A stretch of DNA of 64,000 nucleotides from Fluviicola sp. XM-24bin1 (lineage in GTDB: Bacteria; Bacteroidota; Bacteroidia; Flavobacteriales_D; Crocinitomicaceae). The notes below the pieces were generated by a model. That model did not search any database. It was given only the letters and a program-made list of their open reading frames with translations, and had not been told where the DNA came from. Shown here one piece after another: positions 16,961 to 25,980 of this stretch. Location of the stretch: assembly GCA_003149635.1 (NCBI GenBank), contig QCWI01000001.1, forward strand, positions 312,588 through 376,587. The letters run 5' to 3'. Numbering within the stretch: the stretch's first letter is position 1; each line of letters starts with the position of its first letter. A program made the translations under genes and the position numbers.

Positions 16961-19603
16961 ATGAGAAAAAGCCTTTTGCAGTGGAAGTTATGGATGGGAT
17001 GTTGGATGACATTCCTGATGCTGTCTGCAGGGGCGAGTGCGCAATTCGTTTTGCCGGATATTCGCTTTGTTGCCAGTGATGTGCAGCAATTTGGTTTTGA
17101 TGACGCACGAATTCAACAATGGGAGGGTAATTACGAAGTACTCACCTTCAAAGATTCCCTGAAGCAGCGAATCCCTTATAAATCGATGTTGCGCGGAAGC
17201 GTGGATCATGTGAATTTGGTATTGGACAAACCCATCGATTCTCTTTCACACCTGACGTTTGAAGTCGGAGATTCAAATGTGGTGCTCAATTTTACCCGTT
17301 TATCGCCAGACACATTGGAACTTGAACTTCCCGTTTCAGATTCGGATTACTTATTGAAGGTGTACTACAAGGGCGAATTGGAAACAGCGCTCAATGTCAT
17401 CAACTATGATGAATTGACCTATAAGGTAAAGGTGATTCCATTGTCTGGAAATGTTGAGATTGACAGTCTACGTCATTATCTCAATCGTGTGTATGCACAA
17501 GCTGGGATTAGCTTGGATTTATCACTTGACGATCGGTATAAGTTGAATTCAGAGATCGATAGTGTTTTCGCCAATCCAAGTAAAAATCACGAACGCTATA
17601 CGCAACAGATGATCGAAGTTCGCGACGACTACTTTGATCTTTATGGAGTAGAAAAAGGCACTTATTACGTATTCATTGTCGCAGATTTTGTTGCTTCCGA
17701 TGTGGAGGGCTATATGGTTCGCAACAAAGGAGTCGGCTTCGTAAAACGAAAAGCACAAGATCTCTATTACGAGATTGCGCATCAACTTGGATTCGGAATC
17801 GGGCAGTTCAACGATTTATGGAAAGATGAAGGGCCTACCCGAGGATCGACCATGAATCTCATGGATGTGAAAGGGACGCACCTCACACACGAGCAATGGA
17901 TCATGATCCGGGCAAATGGTGAAATGGTGGCGTACTATGACGAATTTGAAGATGTACGTGCCAACAACGGAATCATCGCATATTATTTGTGGGAGGAAAA
18001 CGCGGATGGAACCATCAAGGTGAAAAATGATAACATTCGTGGAGCGGTGAGGCGTCCTTACAAGCGAAATACGTATTCCTTGTATTTGGGCATCGACAAT
18101 TTCCTTTTCTATCAACTCTTTAATATCGGGCCTTTCCCTATTTGTCTGCTGCATCTTTTAGGATTTGTCATTCTTGCAGTCAGTTCTTCCTGGGTACGTC
18201 GAAGAATTGTACGCCGCGTGGGGTTCATCAAGAAGCGACGAATATTCCGATTCTTAACGCGTTGCACCAGTTTCATTGCTCATGCTGCCCTTTACTGGCT
18301 GCTCTTTCTACTGATTAATGAAGGATATTATCTGTTCGAAGTACACAATGGCCCCATTGAAAGTTTGGAAGGGAAATCCATGTTTAGGGCCGAACGCGAC
18401 ATTTTCAATAATCAGAACTTGCGCCGAAAAGCCGAAAGTAAAATAGGGTCAGAGGTTCTTATTAAGAAAAGCAATGGGCAATGGGTACTTGAAAAACGCA
18501 AGCCCGTACTGTATTTCACGGTTCGAAAAAAGAACGGAAAACGAACGCTTCGATTCAAAGAAGACTCTGATAATCTGTACCTTCCAACGTTGAATTTCAG
18601 ACGAAAAGTACAAACCCACTATTTCGTTTATCGATATCTAGATGAGAACGATGAGATAACCGAAGAACGCGTATTCAATCATGTGGGAATTGACATTACA
18701 GACAAACTGGAATTGGAAGATCCAGAGGAACGCATCGTTTTGTTTGTGAACGGGTATCGACCTACTTCACTCGGTGGATCGTTCGAAGACAACTTTAGCG
18801 ATATTCAAAACAATGGATTGGAGTTTAATAATTCATCGAATGTGATTCATACCGATGATCGCTACGAGTACTGGCGCCCTTACCGAGAGATCGATTTGAA
18901 ATTTGCAAAACGATTGAACGCTACAGCAAAGTACTATGCTGATGGACACCATTCCGTGGCAACTTCCAACCATGAAACACTCATTGATTTTACGCAACAT
19001 TCCATCAAGTATCCAAAGCGATGCAGAAATCCAAGGCGACACGTCTGCAAACATCAGAAGAAGGGCGCGAAATGGCTCGGATTGCAGCGGAAAATAGACA
19101 CGTACACCACACAACCGCTGGAACCGAATGTGAAAGGATTCAACGAGCGACGAGAAAACGGTCGCATTGCAGGTCGAAATTTGTTGCAGCTTCTGAACGA
19201 AATCCCAAGTAAGTCCGATAACGATACCTTATTCATTGTGGCGCACAGTATGGGATATGCGTATGCGTTGGGAATCATCGACGAAATGCGCGGAAAGATC
19301 AATTTCGGAGGCTTTTACATTATCGCTGCAGAAAATGCTGAATCAGGTGAGGTAGATGAAAATGAATGGGAAGAAATTTGGCAGTTCGGAAGTGATTTCG
19401 AAGCGCACAAGAAATCGGCGCCTTGTCTTTTGGACGGAATTGCACCGCAAACGAAGGCCGCTGGACTATCACCAAGAAACAGGGTCTACATTCCGGAGCA
19501 ATATTACAAACGAATGGGCTTCTTCGATTCACACTTCATTGGTCATTACACCTGGATTTTCGATATCCCAAAGAATGAATCAGGGTACATTGAGCAGAGG
19601 TAA
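16961..19603 (+). CDS. Large membrane protein with metalloprotease-like motif and C-terminal serine-hydrolase-like domain
   Basis: 880 residues. The signal peptide ends ASAQF. The N-terminal 260 residues are beta-rich. Around residues 260-300, LYYEIAHQLGFGIGQFNDLW and a later TMNLMD resemble the HELGHG..MDY zinc-protease signature of some Bacteroidota proteins, but the Glu is replaced by Gln and the second metal His by Phe. Two hydrophobic membrane segments follow (near residues 383-408 and 433-452). The C-terminal 270 residues have VLFVNGYRPTSLGGS and IVAHSMGYAYALGIIDE, an alpha/beta-hydrolase nucleophile elbow (GxSxG-like HSMG), with a possible catalytic His in HFIGHYTW. Function unknown; it may be a cell-surface or periplasmic lipase-like enzyme (inference). 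Confidence 0.7.
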   Translation: MRKSLLQWKLWMGCWMTFLMLSAGASAQFVLPDIRFVASDVQQFGFDDARIQQWEGNYEVLTFKDSLKQRIPYKSMLRGSVDHVNLVLDKPIDSLSHLTFEVGDSNVVLNFTRLSPDTLELELPVSDSDYLLKVYYKGELETALNVINYDELTYKVKVIPLSGNVEIDSLRHYLNRVYAQAGISLDLSLDDRYKLNSEIDSVFANPSKNHERYTQQMIEVRDDYFDLYGVEKGTYYVFIVADFVASDVEGYMVRNKGVGFVKRKAQDLYYEIAHQLGFGIGQFNDLWKDEGPTRGSTMNLMDVKGTHLTHEQWIMIRANGEMVAYYDEFEDVRANNGIIAYYLWEENADGTIKVKNDNIRGAVRRPYKRNTYSLYLGIDNFLFYQLFNIGPFPICLLHLLGFVILAVSSSWVRRRIVRRVGFIKKRRIFRFLTRCTSFIAHAALYWLLFLLINEGYYLFEVHNGPIESLEGKSMFRAERDIFNNQNLRRKAESKIGSEVLIKKSNGQWVLEKRKPVLYFTVRKKNGKRTLRFKEDSDNLYLPTLNFRRKVQTHYFVYRYLDENDEITEERVFNHVGIDITDKLELEDPEERIVLFVNGYRPTSLGGSFEDNFSDIQNNGLEFNNSSNVIHTDDRYEYWRPYREIDLKFAKRLNATAKYYADGHHSVATSNHETLIDFTQHSIKYPKRCRNPRRHVCKHQKKGAKWLGLQRKIDTYTTQPLEPNVKGFNERRENGRIAGRNLLQLLNEIPSKSDNDTLFIVAHSMGYAYALGIIDEMRGKINFGGFYIIAAENAESGEVDENEWEEIWQFGSDFEAHKKSAPCLLDGIAPQTKAAGLSPRNRVYIPEQYYKRMGFFDSHFIGHYTWIFDIPKNESGYIEQR

Positions 19604-19695
19604 TTAGAGGAAAGACGGAAAGAAGAAAGAACAAAAGACTTTAAAGAGTTAGGATGTAACTAGAGTCTTTGAGCCGATGAGACGGTCTTTTCTCT

Positions 19696-20106
19696 TTACT
19701 TCACTTTTCTTAAAACCAATCTCGAAAATTCCCCCGTAGGAACATTATTCGATTCCAACACCATACGCCACGGCGAAAGCTTAACGATAGTGTATTCGCG
19801 ATATTCAAATCCGAATCCATTTGAAACCGTCATTTCCAACGTTGTTCCACGATTACTGATACGATACACTCCTGTGGTTACATCATCGGTTTCGAAATTA
19901 TGAACGGAAAAATCGCAGAAATCGTCCGTGCGCAAGCGACAGAATTCAAATTCATAGATCACATCAGGATCGGCATTTCCAAAACCTTGAATAGTGGCTT
20001 CGACCACATTCCATTTCCCATCAATTCTCTTGACTTTTCGTTGATTTTTGCTGCATCCAGCAGCGACAAAAGTGAATACAATTAATAAGGGTAAAAGTGT
20101 TTTCAT
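19696..20106 (-). CDS. Small lipoprotein, lipocalin-like
   Basis: 136 residues. MKTLLPLLIVFTFVAAGCSK has a lipobox AAGC. The mature part (RIDGKWNVVEATIQGFG, GVYRISNRGTTLEMT, WRMVLESNNVP) is a short beta-barrel pattern like lipocalin-type lipoproteins of Bacteroidota, which begin with a xxGxW motif. Ligand unknown. It ends about 90 bp from the convergent neighbour, with only a weak inverted repeat (AAGACT/AGTCTT) in the gap. Confidence 0.65.
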   Translation of the reverse strand: MKTLLPLLIVFTFVAAGCSKNQRKVKRIDGKWNVVEATIQGFGNADPDVIYEFEFCRLRTDDFCDFSVHNFETDDVTTGVYRISNRGTTLEMTVSNGFGFEYREYTIVKLSPWRMVLESNNVPTGEFSRLVLRKVK

Positions 20107-20190
20107 CGAATCGTTTTCAGAAAGACAACAAAAAGTATTCCATCCCCCTACTCAGCAGCCAAAAAATAAGTGCGATTCAGATTAAATTGT

Positions 20191-20198
20191 TACTTTCG
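20191..20198 (+). promoter_or_regulatory. Likely -7 element of metK (TACTTTCG)
   Basis: One mismatch to TAnnTTTG, 25 bp before the metK ATG at 20224. Confidence 0.4.
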
Positions 20199-20223
20199 CA
20201 CTTCTAAAAGAAAATCGAATAAT

Positions 20224-21480
20224 ATGTCATATTTGTTTACTTCTGAGTCAGTTTCGGAAGGGCATCCGGATAAAGTGTCAGATCAGATTTCTGATGCGTT
20301 AATTGATCATTTCATGGCTTTCGATCCAGAATCAAAAGTGGCGTGTGAGACTTTGGTTACCACAGGTCAGGTAGTTTTGGCTGGAGAAGTGAAAACAAAC
20401 ACATACCTAGATGTGCAATCGATTGCACGCGAGACGATTCGCCGCATTGGTTACACAAAATCAGAATACATGTTCGATGCGAGTTCTTGTGGAATTCTTT
20501 CGGCAATTCACGATCAGTCGGATGATATCAACCAAGGGGTTGAGCGTGACAATCCGGAAGATCAAGGGGCTGGTGACCAGGGAATGATGTTCGGATATGC
20601 AACGCGTGAAACAGAAAATTACATGCCTTTGGCGTTGGATTTGGCGCACAAGATTTTGCAGGAGATGTCGGACATTCGTAACAACGAGCCGGCTATTATT
20701 CCTTACTTGCGTCCAGATGCAAAGTCTCAGGTAACAATTGAGTACTCTGATGACAACGTACCACAGCGCATCGATACGATAGTTGTTTCCACGCAGCACG
20801 ACGATTTCGCTTCTGAAACAGCAATGTTGGAAAAAATCAAGCACGATATTACAACCATTGTTATTCCTCGCGTAAAAGTGAAATTGACTCCTGAAATCCA
20901 GGCATTGTTCACAGACGATATTCAATACCACATCAACCCAACTGGGATTTTCGTAATCGGAGGGCCTCACGGAGATACAGGATTGACAGGTCGTAAGATC
21001 ATTGTTGATACTTACGGTGGAAAAGGAGCGCACGGTGGTGGAGCATTTTCTGGGAAAGATCCTTCTAAAGTAGACCGTTCAGCGGCTTATGCAACACGTC
21101 ACATCGCGAAGAACATGGTGGCTGCCGGGTTGTGTGATGAAGTTTTGGTACAGGTATCTTACGCTATCGGTGTAGCTGAGCCTTGTGGATTGTTCATTGA
21201 TACATACGGAACGTCAAAAGTTGATATGACTGATGGAGAAATGGCAAAGAAGATTTCTAAAATCTTTGATATGCGCCCTTACTTCATTGAGCAGCGATTA
21301 AAACTTCGTAATCCAATTTATTCAGAAACTGCCGCATACGGACACATGGGACGTAAGCACGAGACAGTGAAGAAAACGTTTACAGCACCTGACGGAACTT
21401 CGGTTACGAAAGAAGTGGAGTTGTTCACTTGGGAAGCTTTGGACTACGTTGATAAAGTAAAAGAAGCGTTCGGTCTATAA
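20224..21480 (+). CDS. metK: S-adenosylmethionine synthetase
   Basis: 418 residues, cytoplasmic. It makes AdoMet, the cell's main methyl donor, from methionine and ATP. The family blocks are present: [28 protein letters not shown] (methionine and ATP binding), [20 protein letters not shown], and the P-loop-like [18 protein letters not shown]. The ATG at 20224 matches the universal beginning ([16 protein letters not shown]), so the longer frame from 20170 is rejected. No riboswitch could be recognised in the short leader. A strong hairpin follows the stop codon. Confidence 0.98.
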   Translation: MSYLFTSESVSEGHPDKVSDQISDALIDHFMAFDPESKVACETLVTTGQVVLAGEVKTNTYLDVQSIARETIRRIGYTKSEYMFDASSCGILSAIHDQSDDINQGVERDNPEDQGAGDQGMMFGYATRETENYMPLALDLAHKILQEMSDIRNNEPAIIPYLRPDAKSQVTIEYSDDNVPQRIDTIVVSTQHDDFASETAMLEKIKHDITTIVIPRVKVKLTPEIQALFTDDIQYHINPTGIFVIGGPHGDTGLTGRKIIVDTYGGKGAHGGGAFSGKDPSKVDRSAAYATRHIAKNMVAAGLCDEVLVQVSYAIGVAEPCGLFIDTYGTSKVDMTDGEMAKKISKIFDMRPYFIEQRLKLRNPIYSETAAYGHMGRKHETVKKTFTAPDGTSVTKEVELFTWEALDYVDKVKEAFGL

Positions 21481-21504
21481 ATCGAACCTAATTCATACAA
21501 GATT

Positions 21505-21545
21505 AAAAACCGGTAGCTGAGATTTTCAAAGCGCCGGTTTTTTTG
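21505..21545. terminator. Bidirectional terminator after metK
   Basis: AAAACCGG and CCGGTTTT arms with a loop of about 18 bases, with T-runs on both strands. It separates metK from the convergent response regulator. Confidence 0.8.
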
Positions 21546-21551
21546 TGCCCT

Positions 21552-22208
21552 TTATTTTACTGGAGTCAAACCGTGCTTGATGGCGTAAAGCATCACACCC
21601 ACAACATTTTTAGAACCCGTTTTTCGCGTAATGTTGATGCGGTGATTGTGAACTGTTCTAACGCTAATGTTGAGGTTTTCGGCAATCTCCTGGTTCGTTA
21701 ATTGCTCGAACAATTGTTGGATGATTTCAATCTTACGAGTAGTCAATTCTTCCGGTGGTCTTCCTTTTGATTCGGGAGCAATGGTTTTGTCCTCTACCAA
21801 TTCTGCGATAAGATCCGGAGAAACTTTGTCGTAGAAGTAATATCCCATACTATCAACATCTCGAATCGCATTGACAACTTTTTCAAATTCGACGTCTTTG
21901 CAGAGATAACCACGAGCGCCAAGTTTCATGTATTTACGCACATGAATATCGCTGTATTGAAGACTGAGAATAATAACGTGCACCTTAGGGAATTCCGATC
22001 GAATGATTTCTAGCGCAGCCGTTCCGTCCATTATGGGCATGTGTAGATCAAGCAACACGATGTCTGGAAGATTTGTTCGCATTTGGGCGATAAGATCGGA
22101 ACCGTTGGAGGCTCCGATTATCACTTCCATGTCTTTTTTCTTTTGCAGGGAATCACTCAATAATTCACGGAACACCGTGTGGTCTTCAGCAATAGCAACT
22201 TGAATCAC
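21552..22208 (-). CDS. NarL/LuxR-family response regulator
   Basis: 218 residues. The receiver domain (1-120) has the acidic pair in IAEDH, phosphoacceptor Asp in IVLLDLHMP, the SLQYSD conserved Ser/Thr region and the Lys in YLCKDV. A C-terminal LuxR-type HTH (150-215) has LTTRKIEIIQQLFEQLTNQEIAENLNIS and the VRTVHNHR recognition helix. No kinase is adjacent on this strand, but a kinase/regulator operon starts 1.4 kb away on the other strand. It is probably phosphorylated by one of the local HisKA_3 kinases (inference). Confidence 0.92.
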   Translation of the reverse strand: MIQVAIAEDHTVFRELLSDSLQKKKDMEVIIGASNGSDLIAQMRTNLPDIVLLDLHMPIMDGTAALEIIRSEFPKVHVIILSLQYSDIHVRKYMKLGARGYLCKDVEFEKVVNAIRDVDSMGYYFYDKVSPDLIAELVEDKTIAPESKGRPPEELTTRKIEIIQQLFEQLTNQEIAENLNISVRTVHNHRINITRKTGSKNVVGVMLYAIKHGLTPVK

Positions 22209-22315
22209 GTTCGTTTGGTTTTAACTATGAATATATGCGGATTGAAGCTCTAACGTCGAAAATTACGCATTGAATTATCGAAAAAAACACAAAATTGAGT
22301 AAAAGTACTTACAGA

Positions 22316-22987
22316 TTAAAGGGATTCGATATCCGTTAAATCGTTGCGCATGGCGTAGATCAAAAGTCCGATGCTGGTTTTAGCTCCCGTCTTTTTGGAG
22401 ATCCTTAAGCGATGATTTTCCACCGTTCTTTGGCGGATTCTAAGAATTTTGGCGATTTCCTGACTTGTTTTTTGCTGACAGATCAAGCGCAGGATCTCCG
22501 TTTCCCGTTCTGAGAGCGGAGAGTCAATAACTAGGTTCGAATCCTTATTGGAGTTTCTGATAATATCGGAAACCAATTGACGAGAAACCTGTTGGTTAAA
22601 ATGATAGTCGTTGGTATGCACATCTTTAATGGCCCGCACGAGTGCTGGATACTCACATCCTTTTGAAAGAAACGCGTTGGCTCCCATTGAAACATATTTT
22701 CGAATGTGATCAGGAGAATCGTACATACTTAATATGATTACAGATGGACGTTTAGAGGCTTCAATTCTTCCTAGCGATTTCAGCGTAGAGCGACCGTCCA
22801 TAACAGGCATATTAAGGTCAAGGATTAAAACGTCGATAGGTTCGTCTACCATTTTGTCTAATAACTCCTGACCATTTGACGCTTCAATAACCACAGAGAA
22901 ATTGTTTTCGGCTTGAAGCAATTTACCCATCGTCTGGCGTAAAATGTCATGATCGTCTGCAATTCCTATTCTGATTGATTTGGTCAT
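22316..22987 (-). CDS. NarL/LuxR-family response regulator
   Basis: 223 residues from the ATG at 22987 (MTKSIRIGIADDH). The longer frame to 23056 adds a non-homologous head and was rejected. The receiver has IADDH, VLILDLNMP with the phosphoacceptor Asp, ILSMYDS and the conserved Lys in FLSKGCEY. The LuxR HTH is LSERETEILRLICQQKTSQEIAKILRIRQRTVENHRLRI. It is the second of two same-strand regulators and clearly paralogous to the neighbour at 21552, as well as to those at 25327 and 43941. It is divergent from the kinase operon across a 614-bp gap. Confidence 0.92.
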   Translation of the reverse strand: MTKSIRIGIADDHDILRQTMGKLLQAENNFSVVIEASNGQELLDKMVDEPIDVLILDLNMPVMDGRSTLKSLGRIEASKRPSVIILSMYDSPDHIRKYVSMGANAFLSKGCEYPALVRAIKDVHTNDYHFNQQVSRQLVSDIIRNSNKDSNLVIDSPLSERETEILRLICQQKTSQEIAKILRIRQRTVENHRLRISKKTGAKTSIGLLIYAMRNDLTDIESL

Positions 22988-23601
22988 TTTCGTCTGTAGT
23001 GTACTTCGAATATAATAGCTTGTGTGAAAAATTTGTGAACGATCCGCGAAAAACAAGGCTGAAAATCCAAAATTTGAGTAGTTCTATTATGTCATTTCTC
23101 ATATACGTGAATTAAGGTGTTGACCATTTCACACCGATTTTCACAAGGATTGATTAATGTACAGTTAGTCAGTTAGATATGTAAGATATAACAATTGAGA
23201 ATAGGTACAAATACTCATTAATAATGGGTAGTAATACTGGTAGTGAAAGGAGGTGTTTTTGCGTATTTATGTCCAATCATGAACCGTATTAATACTTAGA
23301 TGATTACTTAAACCTTTTATTCCAGTATAGTGAATATTTAATCTTGATAATCACTAAATTCGGCTATTTATTGATGTACGAATTGATTAAAAACTGTTGA
23401 ATTTGGTACTAAGTATTTACCACAAATGATATACGTGTAAGTACGTAAAAACAAGGTGCGTACTAGTACTAATATTACTCTCGGAAACTCCTCCTAATCA
23501 AAAGATTGACGATATTCCGGTAAAATTTGGCTTCGAACTTATGGTATAGAAAGCTTGTTTCATCTTTTTAAATTGAAGAAGAAACCTAAAAAAATTACAT
23601 T
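22988..23601. promoter_or_regulatory. Long AT-rich intergenic region between divergent signalling operons
   Basis: 614 bp without a credible gene. It holds a 19-bp palindrome at 23212-23230 with arms TACTCATTA and TAATGGGTA around a central A, one mismatch. Its heptamers resemble the TACYYMT boxes bound by NarL-type regulators. Further TACTAGT/TACTGGT-like words follow up to 23480. It probably carries control sites for both operons (inference). Confidence 0.45.
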
Positions 23602-23910
23602 ATGACATTTGACGGAAGAGAAGGAGAATTTATCCCATTAGATTCAGCAGGACAGATGACCGCGGCATGGCGAGATGAAGGTCATGGCATAAAAGGAGTT
23701 TTCTTCGGTAAAGAAAACCTTCAGGAGTTGTTGGACACACCTGGTGCAATGGGGATTAGAATGTACTTTGCGGTAAATCAAGGCTCAACAACTTTGGTGC
23801 TAGCTGCAACTGACGCGGATGAAAATGATATTCTAACTAGCGAAGTTGCATTAGAGGAAGCTGTACCCTGCCCTAGCAGATGTGGCGCATCTAACGCACT
23901 GAATAGCTAA
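23602..23910 (+). CDS. Small conserved protein with C-terminal CPxxC motif
   Basis: 102 residues, no signal peptide. It has EFIPLDSAGQMTAAWR, then GIKGVFFGKENLQELLDTPGAMGIRMYFAV, a LVLAATDADENDIL strand and the tail PCPSRCGASNALN. I recognise the general pattern of a small uncharacterised family in Flavobacteriales (FGK.....L....GC.GIR.Y, ...DENDM, ..CP..C....N.L); the role is unknown. CPxxC could bind a metal or be redox active. It starts an operon: its TAA overlaps the ATG of the membrane protein gene (TAATG), followed by a kinase and regulator. Confidence 0.75.
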   Translation: MTFDGREGEFIPLDSAGQMTAAWRDEGHGIKGVFFGKENLQELLDTPGAMGIRMYFAVNQGSTTLVLAATDADENDILTSEVALEEAVPCPSRCGASNALNS

Positions 23911-24554
23911 TGAGCGACGAATTATATTATTTGATTACCGATATCAGTATTTTATCTACTGTTATTCCTTTGGTAGTCGCATTATTTTCATACAATAAGG
24001 CCCATCACAAATTGTGGTGGGTACTTTTTTTAATGTCATTTACGTGGCTAGCTTCAGATTGTATTTCGTGGTATCTAGGCCAACACAGGATAAATACATT
24101 TCTATTGTTTCACATATACAAAATGGTATCCACATCGCTTTATGCTGTATTTTTTGCCATTACCCTAAAGGATTTTGTTAATAGGTGGTTCATATATCTT
24201 GGCTTTATAGGTTATGTAATATTGCATCTTCTCGTTCTGACTTACACGGATGGATGGTATAGACCGGTGGCAATCGTTCCAATCATTTCAAGCGCGTTGC
24301 CACTTACCTTATGCATAATTTTGTTCTACCGAATGTTGCTCGAAGCGTCCATTGAAAAACTTACTGATTCGCCTCTGTATTGGATAAATAGTGCGACTTT
24401 AATTCATCTAGGGGTTGCATTAATCGCTAAAATTTCTCAGGAGTTTATATATCTTGACAAAGCCGGAGAAAACTTATGGATGATAGTAATTTTCTCAAGC
24501 ATTATTCATAATCTTATATTCGCTGTTGGTATATGGAAGATTCGAGCCAAGTAG
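23910..24554 (+). CDS. Multi-pass integral membrane protein in a two-component operon
   Basis: 214 residues. About six to seven membrane helices are visible, beginning ISILSTVIPLVVALFSY, WWVLFLMSFTWLASDCISWYL, MVSTSLYAVFFAITL, IYLGFIGYVILHLLVL and so on. It overlaps the genes on both sides: TAATG with the CPxxC gene and 22 bp with the histidine kinase. The tight coupling suggests it is the membrane sensor or partner of that kinase, which itself has only one membrane segment (inference). No known family is assigned. Confidence 0.75.
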   Translation: MSDELYYLITDISILSTVIPLVVALFSYNKAHHKLWWVLFLMSFTWLASDCISWYLGQHRINTFLLFHIYKMVSTSLYAVFFAITLKDFVNRWFIYLGFIGYVILHLLVLTYTDGWYRPVAIVPIISSALPLTLCIILFYRMLLEASIEKLTDSPLYWINSATLIHLGVALIAKISQEFIYLDKAGENLWMIVIFSSIIHNLIFAVGIWKIRAK

Positions 24555-25330
24555 TATTTATTATCATAGTTGGTAGTCTTGTAGTTTTTTTGTTGATAAT
24601 GCTTATTATCACTTTCACTGCTGTTTATAATCGTCGGATAGTAAAAAAAGACAACGAACTCAAACTCTCCATCAAGAACCGTGAGTTGGCCGTGCTTCGT
24701 GCTACCATTGAAACACAATCCAGTGAGCGGGAGAAAATTGCGCTCAATTTGCATGATGAAGTAGGGCCATTGCTATCTACTATGAAATTGAAGATGTTCC
24801 AGAATCAAAAGGATTTCAAAGCTGGAACCATGCAATATGAAACCTTTCAGAATGACCGCGAATTTTTAGATACCATCATCAAAATAGTTCGGAAAGTAAG
24901 TCATGATCTATCTCCCTCCTTTGTTACGAAATTTGGACTTCTCCGGGCCATTGAGAATTTCATGAATGAGATGCAAGGTATAGACGCCGAGTATGAAAGC
25001 AACTTAGATGAAGAGATAGAAATCCCGAATTTTATTAGTGGGAATTTGTATTACATCATCACCGAGCTCATCAATAATTTGATCAAGCACGATGGGATTA
25101 AACGCCTCGTAATCACCTTCCATCTCGAAGGCGAAGAGTTAACGATTTCAATGGATCATGACGGAACGGGCTACACTCAGGAAGAATTTGATATCTTCGA
25201 GAAGAATTCGAAAGGACTAGGGCTGTCATCTATTAAGTCGCGAAGTATCGTGATTGGAGGAGAACTTATGTTCAAGAAACAGCCGGATTCACCAAAAATA
25301 GAGATCAAAACACCCGTAACTGTACCATGA
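24533..25330 (+). CDS. Sensor histidine kinase (HisKA_3/NarX-like)
   Basis: 265 residues. One N-terminal membrane helix (VVFIIIVGSLVVFLLIMLIITFTAV) is followed directly by a coiled coil and the DHp domain with the phosphoacceptor His in EREKIALNLHDEVGPLLSTMK. The ATPase domain is short: N-box ITELINNLIKHDG, G1 box DHDGTGY, G2 GLGLSSIKSR. There is no periplasmic or PAS sensor domain, so sensing must come through a partner, possibly the preceding membrane protein. The stop TGA overlaps the ATG of the cognate regulator (ATGA). Confidence 0.92.
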   Translation: MEDSSQVVFIIIVGSLVVFLLIMLIITFTAVYNRRIVKKDNELKLSIKNRELAVLRATIETQSSEREKIALNLHDEVGPLLSTMKLKMFQNQKDFKAGTMQYETFQNDREFLDTIIKIVRKVSHDLSPSFVTKFGLLRAIENFMNEMQGIDAEYESNLDEEIEIPNFISGNLYYIITELINNLIKHDGIKRLVITFHLEGEELTISMDHDGTGYTQEEFDIFEKNSKGLGLSSIKSRSIVIGGELMFKKQPDSPKIEIKTPVTVP

Positions 25331-25980
25331 GCAAAAGCATCCGAATCGCAATTGCAGAAGATCATGACCTAATGCGTCAAGGCCTTGTTTCATTGTTAGA
25401 TGCCGAAGAACACATTAGCGTCGTATTCGATGTGGAGAACGGGGCACGCCTTTTTGATGAGCTGAAAAAAAAGAAGGTGGATGTGGTACTTTTGGATCTC
25501 GAAATGCCTGTTCTAAATGGTCATCAAGCCCTTAAAATTCTATCTACAAGATATCCTGAAATTGCCGTCATCGTGGTGAGCATGCATTACTCCGACGGAT
25601 TTATTTCCGAAAGTATCGCGGCGGGAGCCAAAGGATTTCTTCCCAAAAATTGCGATATCGATAAAGTGGTGGATGCTATTTACGCGGTGAAAGAACAAGG
25701 GTATTATTTCGATGATAAAATCTCCAAGGCCTTGTTAAATCGAATCATGAATAACGAGGCACCGAAGAACAAATTCTCCCAAGATCTACTCACGAGCCGT
25801 GAACATCAAATTGTAGAGTTGGTGTGTTCTGGCAAAACAAATAAAGAGATCGCGAGCCTACTTTGTCTAAGTGTTAGAACGGTGGAGGTACACAGAAATA
25901 CCATCAATAAAAAGACGAACACGAAAAACATTGCGAGTTTAGTTACCTACGCGATCAAAAACGGATTGTACAGCGTTTAA
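25327..25980 (+). CDS. NarL/LuxR-family response regulator, cognate to the preceding kinase
   Basis: 217 residues. The receiver has IAEDHDLMRQG, the phosphoacceptor Asp in VVLLDLEMPVLNG, and the Lys in FLPKNCD. The HTH is LTSREHQIVELVCSGKTNKEIASLLCLSVRTVEVHR. It overlaps the kinase stop by four bases, so the two form a standard pair. It is strongly similar to the orphan regulator at 43941 (both MxKSIRIAIAEDH, LLDLEMPVL, KNC, VDAIYAVxEQGYYFDD), indicating a paralogous duplication. Confidence 0.94.
   Translation: MSKSIRIAIAEDHDLMRQGLVSLLDAEEHISVVFDVENGARLFDELKKKKVDVVLLDLEMPVLNGHQALKILSTRYPEIAVIVVSMHYSDGFISESIAAGAKGFLPKNCDIDKVVDAIYAVKEQGYYFDDKISKALLNRIMNNEAPKNKFSQDLLTSREHQIVELVCSGKTNKEIASLLCLSVRTVEVHRNTINKKTNTKNIASLVTYAIKNGLYSV

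Noticed and set aside
22988-23601. CRISPR array or insertion sequence in the AT-rich gap
   Set aside because: No evenly spaced repeats, no terminal inverted repeats and no transposase frame were found.
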